Origin: Bacillota bacterium
GTDB taxonomy: Bacteria > Bacillota > Clostridia > Tissierellales > Peptoniphilaceae
NCBI GenBank assembly: GCA_023393715.1
Contig: JAEXCD010000032.1
Span: 1 to 5,807 of the forward strand
Length of the DNA: 5,807 nt
Reading direction: 5' to 3'
Made by a program: the position numbers and the translations under genes. Shown here in pieces: positions 5,180 to 5,807 of this stretch; position 1 is the stretch's first letter; each line of letters begins with the position of its first letter. Under the pieces are notes generated by a model. It saw only the letters and a program-made list of their open reading frames with translations, did no database searches and was not told the origin of the DNA.

Positions 5180-5807
5180 TTGGATAAGAAAAAATTAGGT
5201 GCAATCGTCGGCGTCGTTGGTGTCGCCGGAGCGGTGACCGCAATTCAATTTGTGGATATGGACCATTCAAAGGCCGATTTTATTACGAGAAATTTGGTTG
5301 AGGAGTATGCGAAACAGCCGAGCCAGGCGAGCTCCGTTTCCGAGTCCTCTGCAGAAATTCGTTTTGAGCGAGTATATGATTCAGCACAGAAGGTTGAATT
5401 TATAGTGGCAGGAGACAGCGCAAAGCCGGAGACGTCCTCGAAGGAGCAGCAGCCGGAGGAATCCGTCAGTGAAGCGCCTGCCGAATCCTCTTCCCTGGAA
5501 GAGAGCTCGGTAGTCGTCGAGGCGCCTGTGGAGCAGCCGGTCGAGGAATCCTCGGAAGAGGAGCCGGTGATCGAGTCCTACGCGTTCCAGGGTATCGTCA
5601 CGGCAGATTTTCTGAACATTCGCGCGGAGGCGAACTTCGATGCAGAATCAGCCGGTACATTTAAGCAGGGCGATGTCGTCATCGGCGTAATTACGGGCGA
5701 CTGGATCAGCTTTGAACGCGAAGACGGAACGACGGGTTATGTTCATGCCGATTTTGTCCGCGAAGCATCGGATGAAGAGATCGGTGGCCGCGTAACCGGC
5801 GAGTCGA
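5180..5807 (+). CDS. Exported SH3b-domain protein with an acidic Ser/Glu linker (3' partial)
   Basis: The frame is open from a TTG at 5180 to the window end, giving 209 visible residues. The TTG is chosen because GGGGG (5168-5172) lies 7 bases upstream, a strong promoter precedes it, and the product begins with an export signal: lysines at 3-5, then a hydrophobic stretch, LGAIVGVVGVAGAVTAI (6-22). This may be a cleaved signal peptide or a membrane anchor. Residues 80-130 form a low-complexity Ser/Glu/Pro linker with repeated ESS motifs. An SH3b (SH3_3-type) domain follows at about 134-196: GIVTADFLNIRAEANFDAES, then GTFKQGDVVIGVITGDWISF and GTTGYVHADFV. Such domains commonly bind peptidoglycan or cell-wall components. 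No catalytic domain is visible, but a hydrolase or further SH3b repeats may lie beyond the edge. It is transcribed separately from rnpB. Confidence 0.85.
   Translation, partial: MDKKKLGAIVGVVGVAGAVTAIQFVDMDHSKADFITRNLVEEYAKQPSQASSVSESSAEIRFERVYDSAQKVEFIVAGDSAKPETSSKEQQPEESVSEAPAESSSLEESSVVVEAPVEQPVEESSEEEPVIESYAFQGIVTADFLNIRAEANFDAESAGTFKQGDVVIGVITGDWISFEREDGTTGYVHADFVREASDEEIGGRVTGES

Noticed and set aside
1..5807. CRISPR array, transposon or insertion sequence, tRNA genes
   Set aside because: No regularly spaced repeats, no transposase or terminal inverted repeats, and no cloverleaf-like sequence were found by eye.

Overview
The window looks like a housekeeping segment of a moderately GC-rich member of the Bacillota, most likely a Clostridia or Tissierellia relative. 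I base this on an RpoD/SigA-type primary sigma factor, an adjacent trmK-nif3 pair, strong AGGAGG-type ribosome binding sites, a TTG start, extended -10 promoters and an A-type RNase P RNA. The genus cannot be fixed from the sequence alone. Every supported gene lies on the + strand.

Layout. Bases 1-1055 hold the 3' part of rpoD; the frame is open to the window edge, so its start lies outside. An intrinsic terminator follows at 1165-1206. A two-gene unit comes next: a 151-residue ECF-type sigma factor (1359-1814) and, 12 bases later, an unrecognised 403-residue protein (1827-3038) with strand-rich repeats of about 20 residues. Bases 3145-3849 encode the tRNA adenine-N1 methyltransferase TrmK, which overlaps by 4 bases a Nif3-family metal-binding protein (3846-4685). 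The RNase P RNA gene (about 4693-5014) starts immediately after nif3; the nif3 stop codon lies inside the rnpB -10 box. A strong hairpin terminator ends rnpB at 5016-5042. A well-formed sigma-A promoter (5107-5135) then drives a TTG-started exported SH3b-domain protein (5180 to the window end, 3' truncated).

How it fits together. rpoD, trmK, nif3 and rnpB are core information-processing genes. The ECF sigma and its partner look like an accessory regulatory cassette placed between rpoD and trmK-nif3, behind rpoD's terminator and with a possible self-activated ECF promoter. No membrane anti-sigma factor is visible, so the repeat protein is the natural candidate for the sigma's partner or output; this is the best candidate here for an undescribed system. 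Other points for a second look are the divergent region 1.2 and N-terminus of RpoD, the compact RNase P RNA that appears to lack helix P12, and a WalR-box-like sequence upstream of the SH3b gene.
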